Positions 44,821 to 52,760 of a stretch of DNA of 64,000 bases are shown here, piece after piece. The number at the start of each line of letters is the position of its first letter. The first letter of the stretch is position 1. Position numbers and translations under genes: made by a program. The notes under the pieces are model-generated. The model worked only from the letters and a program-made list of their open reading frames with translations, was not told the DNA's origin and ran no database searches. Source of the stretch: Candidatus Peribacteria bacterium (GTDB lineage Bacteria > Patescibacteriota > Gracilibacteria > Peribacterales > Peribacteraceae); assembly GCA_023245865.1 (NCBI GenBank), contig JAHFJN010000001.1:725637-789636 (forward strand), in the 5' to 3' direction.

Positions 44821-45290
44821 TCACAGGTACCATCAACCTCGGCCAAAACGTCGACATCTCGCGCGAGGTGAGCTTGAACCACATTGTGACAGGCAAGAAC
44901 GGCAAGATCCGTGATTTCTCGATTCTGTTTGGATCGGAGTCAGCCCCGCTCACGATCGGCGACGATTTCTTCGTCGGCGTCCACTGCTACTTCAATGGCA
45001 TCGCCGGACTCACGATCGGGAGCCGCGTCACGATCGCGCACGGGTGCATGATCTTCACCGACTCCGGCCCGAATACTTCTCCAATCTTACAAAAAACATT
45101 CCCAATCGTCGCAAAACCGGTGAGCATAGGCGATGACGTCTGGATCGGCGCGGGCGCAATGATCCTCCCCGGCGTCACGATCGGTAATCGCAGTGTGATC
45201 GGAGCAGGAAGTGTCGTGAAAGACGATGTACCCGAGGGGACGGTGGTTGCGGGAGCACCCGCGAAGGAGATTTCGAAGATTCCGGCATGA
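44817..45290 (+). CDS. Hexapeptide-repeat (left-handed beta-helix) acetyltransferase
   Basis: 157 residues from ATG 44817, overlapping the fusion gene stop. The sequence is a row of hexapeptide turns (LTIGDDFFVG, LTIGSRVTIAHG, VSIGDDVWIGAGAMILPG, VTIGNRSVIGAGSVV) ending VPEGTVVAGAPAKEI, the standard finish of NodL/WbpD-type acetyltransferases. It would N- or O-acetylate a sugar with acetyl-CoA; the context with two DegT-type proteins suggests N-acetylation of a 3-amino group, as WbpD does. Next gene joined by ATGA. Confidence 0.88.
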   Translation: MITGTINLGQNVDISREVSLNHIVTGKNGKIRDFSILFGSESAPLTIGDDFFVGVHCYFNGIAGLTIGSRVTIAHGCMIFTDSGPNTSPILQKTFPIVAKPVSIGDDVWIGAGAMILPGVTIGNRSVIGAGSVVKDDVPEGTVVAGAPAKEISKIPA

Positions 45291-46375
45291 GCGTTCCCTT
45301 CCTCGATCTGCAGGCGCAGTACCAAAGTATCAAACCTGCGGTCACCGCCGCGATGCAGGAGGTGCTCGATACATCGACCTACGTCCTCGGGCCGAGCGTC
45401 GAGCGTTTCGAGAAAAATTTCGCACGCTCCTGCGGCACAGAGGAATGCATCGCACTGAATTCCGGCACCGCCGCACTCGCGCTCCTACTCCAGGCACACG
45501 GTATCGGGCAAGGCGATGAAGTGATCACGGTCGCAAACACCTTCTTTGCAACCGCCGAGGCGATCAGTGAAATCGGCGCTCTGCCCGTGCTCGTCGACTG
45601 CGAGGAAGCGACTGCGCTGATCGACCCGGACAAACTGGAAGCCGCGATCACCGCGCGCACCAAAGCAATCATCCCCGTCCACCTCTACGGCCAGCCCGCG
45701 GACATGGATCGAATCTCCGCGATCGCTCGCGCACACAATCTTCTTGTCTTCGAAGACGCCTGCCAAGCGCACGGCGCGCTCTACAAGGGCAAGCGGGCGG
45801 GGAGCCTCGGGGGTGGCGCCGCCTTCAGTTTTTACCCGGGCAAGAACCTCGGCGCCTACGGCGAAGGAGGTGCCGTCACGACGAATGACGCCGCGATTGC
45901 AAAAAAAATTCGAATCCTACGTGATCACGGCTCGCCCACGAAATATCATCACGACGTCGTCGGATGGAACGAGCGGATGGACGGGCTCCAGGGTGCGGTG
46001 CTCGATGTGAAACTCCCGAAGCTTGATACATGGAATGAATCGCGCCGCGCGCACGCCGCGCGCTACCGCGAACTCCTCCCCAAAAACATACAAACGATTG
46101 CGGACTCCCCCGGCAGCACCTCTGCGATGCACCTCTTCGTTATCCGCTCGCCTAACCGCGACGCCCTCCAGGAACGTTTGCAATCCCGCGGCATCCAAAC
46201 GGGGATCCACTACCCTGTCCCGATCCATCTTCAGCCCGCTTACCGCGATCGCGGCTGGAAGCAGGGCGACTTTCCGGTCGCAGAAATGCTCGCAAAGGAA
46301 ATCCTCTCCCTCCCGATGTTCCCCGAGCTCACCGACGCGCAGATCAAGGAAGTGTGTGAGGCAATCGTGATATAA
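45287..46375 (+). CDS. DegT/DnrJ/EryC1/StrS aminotransferase (WbpE-like)
   Basis: 362 residues of a PLP-dependent sugar aminotransferase. FLDLQAQYQSIKP opens the protein, ALNSGTAALALLL is the cofactor phosphate region, FEDACQAHGALY holds the Asp, and SFYPGKNLGAYGEGG carries Lys186 that forms the Schiff base. The family aminates keto sugars of UDP or dTDP type. Here it follows a Gfo/Idh and a hexapeptide acetyltransferase, the order of a 3-amino uronic acid pathway (WbpB, WbpE, WbpD). A TATAAT for the next gene overlaps its stop region. Confidence 0.9.
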   Translation: MSVPFLDLQAQYQSIKPAVTAAMQEVLDTSTYVLGPSVERFEKNFARSCGTEECIALNSGTAALALLLQAHGIGQGDEVITVANTFFATAEAISEIGALPVLVDCEEATALIDPDKLEAAITARTKAIIPVHLYGQPADMDRISAIARAHNLLVFEDACQAHGALYKGKRAGSLGGGAAFSFYPGKNLGAYGEGGAVTTNDAAIAKKIRILRDHGSPTKYHHDVVGWNERMDGLQGAVLDVKLPKLDTWNESRRAHAARYRELLPKNIQTIADSPGSTSAMHLFVIRSPNRDALQERLQSRGIQTGIHYPVPIHLQPAYRDRGWKQGDFPVAEMLAKEILSLPMFPELTDAQIKEVCEAIVI

Positions 46376-46376
46376 T
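46371..46376 (+). promoter_or_regulatory. -10 TATAAT, 7 nt from the start of the Cys-rich gene
   Basis: A perfect TATAAT (46371-46376) overlaps the aminotransferase stop codon region and ends 7 nt before ATG 46384, so the Cys-rich gene may have its own leaderless transcript. Confidence 0.6.
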
Positions 46377-46383
46377 CCACTGC

Positions 46384-48072
46384 ATGTTAAAAAACTGCGT
46401 TCAATGTTCGACATCTTTCGACTTCGGGGACGCCGAGAGAGCGTTTATGAAAAAAGTGCAATTCATTTTTGGAGAAACGACCGTTCATCTGGCGGAACCA
46501 ACACAATGCCCTCGCTGTCGAATGTTGATTCGTGTCAGTAACCGCAATGAGAATAATTTGTATCGAAATACTTCAGCCCAATCGGGGGAAAGCATCATTT
46601 CCATCTATGCCCCGGAACCTCTTTGGGGCAGCCCCTACAAAGTCTACACGCAGGAGCAATGGAATGCGGACACTTTCGATGCCACCACGTTCGGGTGCGA
46701 TGTGGATCTGGACAAGCCTTTTTTCGAGCAATTTTCGAGCCTGAGCAAGGTGGTCCCCCATATGGCTGTCGTCACGGTCTCCAATGAAAATTGTGATTAC
46801 ACGACCGGCACGGGCTACTGCAAAAACTGCTATCTTATTAATTCGTCCGAGCACTGCATCGATTGCTACTACGGGAAGCTCTACCAGAACTGCAACGACG
46901 TCACAGACTCCGCCTACATGTATGACAGCGAGCTCTGCTATGAGTGCTTCAGTATGCACGGCTGCACCCGATGCAGCTTTGTCTCTTTTAGCAAAAATAG
47001 TCACGATTGCATGTTTTCGGCAGATCTTCAGGGTTGTAAAAACTGTTTCCTTTGCGCCAATCTCTCGCAAAAGGAATATCATTTCAAAAACCAACCACTG
47101 TCAAAAGACGCATATGAGACAATGGTGAACGACGTACTCGGTTCGCATGCCACATTTGAATCGATGAAGCAGGAATACAGAGCACTCCTCGAAAGAAAGA
47201 TTTGGAAAGCCGCCAATATCATCCAATCTGAAGATTGTTCGGGAGACTACATCGAAAATTCGCGTCACTGCCATCACTGCTATGACATGACGGACAGTCA
47301 GGACTGCGGGTACGTGCAGGTCGGCGTGAACGCAAAGGATTGCTGGCATTGTTCGAACATATATCTGAAGCCGGAGCTCTGTTATGAGACACTCGGCACC
47401 ATCGAGGCCTACAACTGCGCCTACTGCCTTTACGTTTTCCATTCGCAAAATATGCTGTATTGCGAACACTGTTACAGCTGCCTTGATTGCTTCGGGTGCA
47501 GCGGACTTCGTCGCAAGCAATACTGCATTTTTAATAAGCAGTATGCAAAGGAAGAATATGTGAAGATCGTGCCGATGATCATTGAGAAGATGAAACTGCG
47601 TAAAGAATGGGGGCAATTCTTCCCTCCGAAGTTCTCCAGCTTCGGCTACAACGAATCGGTTGCCCAGGAGTACGCACCGATGACGAAGGAGGACGCAACG
47701 GCACTCGGATTTCTTTGGAGAGAGCAGCGCGACGAACCGCCAAACGTTTCACGCATCATCAGGGCCGAGGATTTGCCCGATCGGCTTGCGGATATCCCCG
47801 ACGAAGTCATCGATTGGGCGATTGCGTGTGAGGAGTCAGGCAGACCATTTCGCATCCTCAAGAAAGAATTGGAATTCTATCGAAGTCAGGGCATCCCTCT
47901 GCCACATCTACATCCCCCAGTTCGCTATAAGAAACGCATGAACATGCGAAACCCACGCACGCTGTATGAACGAACTTGCGCAAAATGCAATAATCCAATC
48001 ACAACTACATTCGCACCTAACCGACCTGAAATCGTCTATTGTGAAAAGTGTTATTTGAAAGAGGTGTACTAG
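46384..48072 (+). CDS. Very Cys-rich solenoid-like protein with terminal zinc ribbons, unknown function
   Basis: 562 residues with about 39 Cys by my count. The N-terminus (CVQC...CPRC) and C-terminus (CAKC...CEKC) each look like a zinc ribbon. Between them, two blocks (about residues 130-240 and 285-390) repeat CxxCY-type units every 10 to 20 residues (YCKNCY, HCIDCYY, LCYECF, GCTRCS, GCKNCFLC, HCHHCY, DCWHC, NCAYC, YCEHCYSCLDC), interrupted by a helical stretch. A third, Cys-poor region (about 400-520) has helical segments. The pattern suggests a metal-stabilised repeat solenoid. I recall similar proteins in CPR genomes but know no function. Its own -10 and the TrpR-like gene follow it. Confidence 0.7.
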   Translation: MLKNCVQCSTSFDFGDAERAFMKKVQFIFGETTVHLAEPTQCPRCRMLIRVSNRNENNLYRNTSAQSGESIISIYAPEPLWGSPYKVYTQEQWNADTFDATTFGCDVDLDKPFFEQFSSLSKVVPHMAVVTVSNENCDYTTGTGYCKNCYLINSSEHCIDCYYGKLYQNCNDVTDSAYMYDSELCYECFSMHGCTRCSFVSFSKNSHDCMFSADLQGCKNCFLCANLSQKEYHFKNQPLSKDAYETMVNDVLGSHATFESMKQEYRALLERKIWKAANIIQSEDCSGDYIENSRHCHHCYDMTDSQDCGYVQVGVNAKDCWHCSNIYLKPELCYETLGTIEAYNCAYCLYVFHSQNMLYCEHCYSCLDCFGCSGLRRKQYCIFNKQYAKEEYVKIVPMIIEKMKLRKEWGQFFPPKFSSFGYNESVAQEYAPMTKEDATALGFLWREQRDEPPNVSRIIRAEDLPDRLADIPDEVIDWAIACEESGRPFRILKKELEFYRSQGIPLPHLHPPVRYKKRMNMRNPRTLYERTCAKCNNPITTTFAPNRPEIVYCEKCYLKEVY

Positions 48073-48134
48073 ATCCACACTGCGCCCTTTCGGTGCTGAG
48101 CTTTTTTGTGCTGAAAAAATGGCGCTATTATGCA

Positions 48135-48162
48135 TTGCACTTCTACTTCCGTATTCTAGAAT
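48135..48162 (+). promoter_or_regulatory. Promoter of the TrpR-like gene, -10 inside the palindrome
   Basis: TTGCAC (48135-48140) and TAGAAT (48157-48162) are 16 bp apart. The -10 lies at the centre of the 28-bp palindrome and ends 8 nt before ATG 48171. Confidence 0.55.
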
Positions 48163-48171
48163 ACGGAAGTA
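48144..48171. promoter_or_regulatory. Perfect 28-bp palindrome ending at the TrpR-like start codon: probable operator
   Basis: Half site TACTTCCGTATTCT (48144-48157) is followed by its exact reverse complement with no spacer, and the last base is the A of ATG 48171. It covers the -10. Such symmetry at this position is what an autorepressor dimer would bind. Confidence 0.75.
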
Positions 48172-48611
48172 TGGCAGCAGGAAAGGTGAACCATCGCTTC
48201 CTCGGCAAGGACAAATTCGCAGATCTGGAGCGGGAGTTTGTCACCATCCTCAAACGTTCAGGGCGTGGAGACCATCTCACTCTAGTTATCCGCAATCTGC
48301 TCACCAAGAGCGAACGGATCATGGTGGGTCGACGCATACGAATTGCCAAGCGACTCATTGCGGGCAAAACCTATGAGACGATCCGCGCGGAATTGAACGT
48401 GGGGCTCGCGACGATCGCACGGGTAGATGCCTGGCTCTTTGCATCAATTCCCCACTACAAAGCACTCCTCCCGAAGCAAGATGAAACAGACCGAGAAGAT
48501 CACAGGGAATATGTCCCGCCAGAACCGTATTCCTTCGAAGCTCTTCGAAAGAAATATCCCGATAAGTTTCTCATTTTCAATCTCTTGCTCGATGGAGATA
48601 AGAAGAAATGA
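48171..48611 (+). CDS. TrpR-superfamily (YerC-like) DNA-binding protein
   Basis: 146 residues. Residues 40-90 (NLLTKSERIMVGRR, RIAKRLIAGKTYETIRAEL, GLATIARVDAWL) match the helix-turn-helix of TrpR/YerC-like regulators. The C-terminal 50 residues are charged and unassigned. The start at ATG 48171 is fixed by homology and by the promoter; the open frame upstream to 48048 lacks family character. It is flanked by near-identical palindromes (48144-48171 and 48618-48649), one over its own promoter, so self-repression is likely. The ligand is unknown. Confidence 0.82.
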   Translation: MAAGKVNHRFLGKDKFADLEREFVTILKRSGRGDHLTLVIRNLLTKSERIMVGRRIRIAKRLIAGKTYETIRAELNVGLATIARVDAWLFASIPHYKALLPKQDETDREDHREYVPPEPYSFEALRKKYPDKFLIFNLLLDGDKKK

Positions 48612-48617
48612 TTGCTT

Positions 48618-48649
48618 AATACTTCCGTATACTAGAATACGGAAGTATT
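48618..48649. promoter_or_regulatory. Second copy of the palindrome, 32 bp with one mismatched pair
   Basis: Half site AATACTTCCGTATACT (48618-48633) pairs with 48634-48649 except at one position. It shares the core of the 48144 palindrome and lies 6 nt after the TrpR-like stop, before the convergent GT2. It may be a second operator, a hairpin terminator, or both. Confidence 0.7.
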
Positions 48650-48664
48650 TGCCCGGAAAAATGA

Positions 48665-49450
48665 TCATGGCCGAATCCTCCACGTCAGCACCCACAGATA
48701 CCTTACTTGCTCCCAGAGGTTGCCAAACGGCAAACGCGGGCCGCGGCGCGGAATCAGGAACGTGAGCAGCCACGCCACGGTCATGCGCGTGATCGAGAAG
48801 AGATTGCGAAGCAGCACCCATTTGAACCAGCGCGTGAACCCGATCCCCGCGCGTGAGCGCGCTTCGATAATCAGGTAACGATCGTACTTCGCACGCAGGC
48901 TTTTGGCGGGTGCGAGCGGTACGGTCACGGGTACATCAAGAAAACCGATGTGCGCGTCCGGGATAATATCGAGACGCTCGTGGACGGGCTTGATGCATCC
49001 ACGCACGCTCGAGAGATGGAAGAGCCGCACATGATCCGAAACGCTGCGAGAAAACATCACCACTTCCCTGCCATCGAGCGAGAGCTTGCGTTTAACGAAA
49101 TACACGCCGGGTTTGCCTTGATCGATGATCGCACGGACGGAATCCAGAAGCGCCGGCGACGCCTCTTCATCGGCATCGACGCAGAGAATCCACGGATCCC
49201 GCGCGAGTGTGTAGCCTTCATTTCGCAGGCTCGAGAAGTCGATGATGTAACCGTGCGCATCGAGGTACGCGGGGTTCTGCGGGAACACACGCACGTTTGG
49301 CTGCTGCATCGCATACGAAACTGTTCCATCGGTGCTGCCGCCATCGAGCACGATGATGTCCTCGACCTCACGCATCGACGCAAAATAACGCGGCAGATTC
49401 TGCATGCTGTTTTTCGTGAGGAGCACGGTGCTGACAGAGAGAGTGTTCAT
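48665..49450 (-). CDS. GT2 glycosyltransferase (WaaE/KdtX-like)
   Basis: 261 residues with STVLLTKNSMQNLPRY, IIVLDGGSTDGT near 31-42, and CVDADEEASPALL as the DxD-type metal site, followed by KRKLSLDGREVV and HVRLFHLSSVRGCIKPVHE, a pattern of lipopolysaccharide-core-type GT2 enzymes. An amphipathic or weakly hydrophobic C-terminus (MTVAWLLTFLIP) may bind the membrane. Its ATG overlaps the upstream GT4 stop (49447-49450), so it is the last gene of the leftward run from 52687. Confidence 0.83.
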   Translation of the reverse strand: MNTLSVSTVLLTKNSMQNLPRYFASMREVEDIIVLDGGSTDGTVSYAMQQPNVRVFPQNPAYLDAHGYIIDFSSLRNEGYTLARDPWILCVDADEEASPALLDSVRAIIDQGKPGVYFVKRKLSLDGREVVMFSRSVSDHVRLFHLSSVRGCIKPVHERLDIIPDAHIGFLDVPVTVPLAPAKSLRAKYDRYLIIEARSRAGIGFTRWFKWVLLRNLFSITRMTVAWLLTFLIPRRGPRLPFGNLWEQVRYLWVLTWRIRP

Positions 49451-50472
49451 AGGCCGGGACGAATGTATGCATCCATTTTTTCGATCAAGGACGTGAGACT
49501 GTGACGCTCCGCGACGATGCCATACATCGTATCCGCATCGATCGGCGTGTGACCCTTATACCGTGCAATGAACGCCGCAACGGCCTCGGGCGTATCGGCT
49601 TCCGGAGCGGATGGTATCCCAATAGCTGCGGCATTACGTGCGGTCGTCACCGGATAACATCCGCAGGTCATCGCTTCAAGCATTGTCTTATCGATCGTCT
49701 CACTGGCCATATTCAGGATGAGACGGTGCGACGCATAGAGATCGGGGAGCAGGTGCGCGGCGGCAGTCCCATGGAAATGAATGCGATCACTCAGATCTAA
49801 ATCTGCGATGAGGTTTTTCAATTCTTGAACGTACGCGGGTTCAGCTTCGATGCCGTAGGTATCCCATGTGTAGGAATCAGGTAATACTGTCATCGCGCGA
49901 ATACAGATCTCCAGGCGTTTGCTGCGTGACAAACGGAACACACCGAGCAGGCGCTTGCCATCCGTCGTATGATTCTCTCTCTTTGGCCAATAGGACATAT
50001 CGATCCCGTGCCCCGTCACGATTTTTTTCGGTGACCCCTCGTACTGCGGCAGGCTCTGCGCTGTGGCGCAGAACATCCTCTTCGCGTACCGCCCGAGCAA
50101 CCATAATCCCGCCTGCATCTTGTAATGCGTGTACCAGAGATAGACGGGCGTGCGACGAGCAATGAAGATTGGCGCTCCGAGGAGGCCCCACACGGGCGAC
50201 ATGTGGATGAAAACGCGATCGTAGTCGAGGGAACACATGAGTTTCCAGAAATGAAGAATCTGCGCAATTTTGGAGATGTCGCGCTCTTTTCCCATCGAAT
50301 GAATTTCCAGTGGGGGCAGGTGCTGCATCCCCAGAAGTTGATGGATCTGCTCCGGTCGCGATTCCAAACACACGATCCGAACGTCATATCCTTTCTCGAG
50401 AAATCCTTTGACCCAGAGCGCACCAAAGGCATCTTGGCCGTGGAGTTTTTGGGTAATAAAAAGTAATTTCAT
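49447..50472 (-). CDS. GT4-family glycosyltransferase
   Basis: 341 residues, GT-B fold. The N-domain is FITQKLHGQDAFGAL and VFIHMSPVWGLLGAP; the C-domain begins LGVFRLSRSKRLEICI and carries the donor region ETIDKTMLEAMTCGCYP. The spacing between domains is short. It lies in the middle of five GT genes, coupled to each neighbour by 4-nt overlaps, presumably adding one sugar each to a common chain (inference). The acceptor is unknown. Confidence 0.84.
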   Translation of the reverse strand: MKLLFITQKLHGQDAFGALWVKGFLEKGYDVRIVCLESRPEQIHQLLGMQHLPPLEIHSMGKERDISKIAQILHFWKLMCSLDYDRVFIHMSPVWGLLGAPIFIARRTPVYLWYTHYKMQAGLWLLGRYAKRMFCATAQSLPQYEGSPKKIVTGHGIDMSYWPKRENHTTDGKRLLGVFRLSRSKRLEICIRAMTVLPDSYTWDTYGIEAEPAYVQELKNLIADLDLSDRIHFHGTAAAHLLPDLYASHRLILNMASETIDKTMLEAMTCGCYPVTTARNAAAIGIPSAPEADTPEAVAAFIARYKGHTPIDADTMYGIVAERHSLTSLIEKMDAYIRPGL

Positions 50473-51590
50473 GTGAAATTTTTGAGGAAATTGGCATAGT
50501 TCGCGATCAAACGCTTGCGCTCGAAACGTTCGAGAATTTTCCGAGCTTCGTTGCCGATGCGTTCACGCAGAAGATTGTCCCTGAGCAGCCGATCAATCTT
50601 GTCTGCGAGATCCTCCGGCGTTCCGGTCGTGAAGATTCCATTCACACCATCCTCGATCACTTCGGGCATCACTCCTACCTTTGTCGCAAGCACCGGCAAC
50701 CCCGCCGCCATCGCCTCAAGCGCGATACGCGGTCCGCCCTCGCTCTTCGAATTCATCACAAACACGCGCGCGGTTTGCAGCAATCGCAGCATCTCTTCCT
50801 GCGTGCTCACCCACCCGCGAAATTCCACGCGGTGTGCAACATCGAACGTACGCGCAAGCAATTCGTAGCGTTGCCGCTCGGGACCATCCCCAATAATGAG
50901 GAGTGTCGCAGAGGGCAATTTCTGGAGCGCCTTCAGGAGCTCGGGCAAACCTTTATTGGGGACTAAGCGTGCACAGAATGCAATGTCGTAATGCTTCATG
51001 GGGCTCTGCTCAAGCGCAGAGAACATGGCGTGATCGAGGTAAAAGGACGGTACGACCGAAACTTTCCGGGGCGCAACCCACCACGAGAGGAGCGTCGTCG
51101 CGGTCGCCTTACTCACCGTCCGTACGGCTGCAAATCCTGCGGTTTCAAGCGGGAGAATGATCCGCGTAAGAATGCGTCCGACATATTCCGTGAACGATGC
51201 AGCTATCGGATAGCCGACGAGATGATGGATTTCGAGGACCGCGGGAATACGCGTGCGCAGTCGCAGGAGCAGTGCTCCGATGCCATTGTAGAAAGGAGGA
51301 TACTCATGCACCGTAGTGACATCGTAGTGACACTGTCGTGACAGCTCTCCTCCCTTCTTCAAAATCCAGAGCGGCTGATACCAAAGCCCGCGCGGAGAGG
51401 GATGTAAAAAAACATTTCCAAATAGGCTAATCGCTAATCGCTTATCGCTCACCGCTACATAGGGGCAAATGATATCAATCCGATCCCAGTGCTTTGAAAA
51501 TTCCTCGAGCGTGTACCAGAAGGCTCCCCGCTTGCCGGCAAGCAGCGACCGATCGCCGCTGATCATAAGAAGATTGGAGGAAGGGGTCAT
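50469..51590 (-). CDS. GT4-family glycosyltransferase
   Basis: 373 residues, GT-B fold. N-domain: DIICPYVAV, YPPFYNGIGALLLRL; C-domain: YDIAFCARLVPNKGLPELLKA and NSKSEGGPRIALEAMAAGLPVLATK with the E-x7-E donor motif. A 4-unit heptamer tract (51426-51453) is read in frame as VSDKRLAISL in an N-domain loop near residues 46-55. Coupled by overlaps with the GT4 genes on both sides. Confidence 0.86.
   Translation of the reverse strand: MTPSSNLLMISGDRSLLAGKRGAFWYTLEEFSKHWDRIDIICPYVAVSDKRLAISLFGNVFLHPSPRGLWYQPLWILKKGGELSRQCHYDVTTVHEYPPFYNGIGALLLRLRTRIPAVLEIHHLVGYPIAASFTEYVGRILTRIILPLETAGFAAVRTVSKATATTLLSWWVAPRKVSVVPSFYLDHAMFSALEQSPMKHYDIAFCARLVPNKGLPELLKALQKLPSATLLIIGDGPERQRYELLARTFDVAHRVEFRGWVSTQEEMLRLLQTARVFVMNSKSEGGPRIALEAMAAGLPVLATKVGVMPEVIEDGVNGIFTTGTPEDLADKIDRLLRDNLLRERIGNEARKILERFERKRLIANYANFLKNFT
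51426..51453. repeat. Heptanucleotide tract, four units (GCTAATC type)
   Basis: GCTAATC, GCTAATC, GCTTATC, GCTCACC in tandem within a GT4 gene. Units of the same type recur at 56559 and 57752. Confidence 0.75.
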
Positions 51591-52687
51591 AGAAGGCTTC
51601 GAAAGAGTTCAACAGTCTCGTCACCGACTTTTTGCCAGTGACGCTCGGGGAGAGGCCGCGCAGAGCGCTCGGCAATGCTCTCATATCCACTCTCAACCTC
51701 CACGATCGCATGCACGATGTCCTGCGGAGATTCAAGTTTCCGCAATTGTGCAGCGTCGCTCAATGTATGGCTTAAACCCGTCTCCTCCGTGAGCAGAACT
51801 GGGAGTCCGTGACTTCGCGCCTCGAGCGCGGTATTGGGGCTCAGTTCTGTGTAGGAGGGAAGGACGAGGAGATCGTGCTCCAGAAATATCCGCTGCTTAT
51901 GCGCACCTTCTGCGGGGGGCAGAAACGTGACACGGTTCTCCAGATGCAACTGCGCCGTAAGATCGTGCAGGGTTTGTTCGAGCGGTCCGGAGCCAACAAA
52001 TGTCAGTGTCACACCGGGCAGATCCGGGAGCGCCATCAGGAGTGAACCGAGATTTTTAAACGGGACGTAGCGGCCAAGAGAAAGAAGTCGGAACGGATTG
52101 TGCTTACGGTGAAGCTGCGGGGTCCCGGCGGGCAGCGCGTTCTCGATCACACCATGTGCGGGGAGCCCCGTGTAAAAGCGCTCGAAGAGTTCTTCTTGAA
52201 ATCGCGTGGAGAAGACGATGTAGTCAAACGTCCTTAGGATGCCGTTCATGACACTCTTGAAAAGCGGCCGCGAAGCGTACCAATCTTTGAGACTCAAGCT
52301 CCCCCCGCGATCTGCATAGCGCTCCCACAGAAAATCTCCGCCGAGGCGAAGAATCTTGCGAGGATTTTTCACATGCGCGAGCCAGAGCGGCACGCCTATA
52401 CTCACCGAAGAGAAGGCATAGATGATATCGGCGCCGCGCGCATGAGTCCGAAGCGCCTGTGCGTACCTCCACCAACGCAGCATCGGCCCTCCCCGCATGC
52501 TGACGCGGATGACAGGCCACGGATCGTAGCTCGTAGCTCGTAGCTCGTAGCTCGTAGCTCGTGACTCATACGTCACAACAGCCACATCAATCCCTCGCCT
52601 GCTTAAATCCTCCGCAAGCGCATACGCGTACGTCGCAGGGCCTCCGATTTGAGGCGGATAAATCCCTGTGGCAAGCACAACCTTCAT
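51587..52687 (-). CDS. GT4-family glycosyltransferase with a heptamer-repeat insertion
   Basis: 366 residues. It starts KVVLATGIYPPQIGGPATYAYALAE; the C-domain has RLLSLGRYVPFKNLGSLL, and the donor region is SYTELSPNTALEARSHGLP. A perfect run of five TCGTAGC heptamers (52524-52558, minus strand reading) encodes SYELRATSYD in a loop of the N-domain near residues 43-55. Gain or loss of one unit would shift the frame and truncate the protein, so the gene could switch on and off (inference). The start lies 9 nt after TATACT and heads the five-gene leftward run. Confidence 0.84.
   Translation of the reverse strand: MKVVLATGIYPPQIGGPATYAYALAEDLSRRGIDVAVVTYESRATSYELRATSYDPWPVIRVSMRGGPMLRWWRYAQALRTHARGADIIYAFSSVSIGVPLWLAHVKNPRKILRLGGDFLWERYADRGGSLSLKDWYASRPLFKSVMNGILRTFDYIVFSTRFQEELFERFYTGLPAHGVIENALPAGTPQLHRKHNPFRLLSLGRYVPFKNLGSLLMALPDLPGVTLTFVGSGPLEQTLHDLTAQLHLENRVTFLPPAEGAHKQRIFLEHDLLVLPSYTELSPNTALEARSHGLPVLLTEETGLSHTLSDAAQLRKLESPQDIVHAIVEVESGYESIAERSARPLPERHWQKVGDETVELFRSLL
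52524..52558. repeat. Perfect heptanucleotide tandem repeat, five TCGTAGC units
   Basis: Five identical TCGTAGC copies followed by the variant TCGTGAC, within the coding region of a GT4 gene. A unit of 7 bp changes the reading frame with each single gain or loss. Confidence 0.9.
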
Positions 52688-52696
52688 AGACGACCC

Positions 52697-52702
52697 AGTA
52701 TA
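52697..52702 (-). promoter_or_regulatory. -10 TATACT, 9 nt from the start codon
   Basis: TATACT on the minus strand (5 of 6) ends 9 nt before ATG 52687. Confidence 0.5.
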
Positions 52703-52713
52703 GCGTAAAAAAC

Positions 52714-52760
52714 GTCATGGTGAGCCGTGTCATAGTGAGCCCGACGAACTACGAACCACG
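52714..52760. repeat. Nested pair of family A REP elements at a gene end
   Basis: Outer GTCAT-GGT-GAG (52714-52724) pairs with GA-ACC-ACG (52753-52760); inner GTCAT-AGT-GAG (52729-52739) pairs with CGA-ACT-ACG (52745-52753). The element spans the stop codon of the leftward gene ending at 52749 and encodes its last residues. Confidence 0.75.

Noticed and set aside
48073-48143. A rho-independent terminator after the Cys-rich gene
   Set aside because: There is a T-run and a GCGCC/GGCGC pair, but the loop is long and the order of stem and T-run does not fit.
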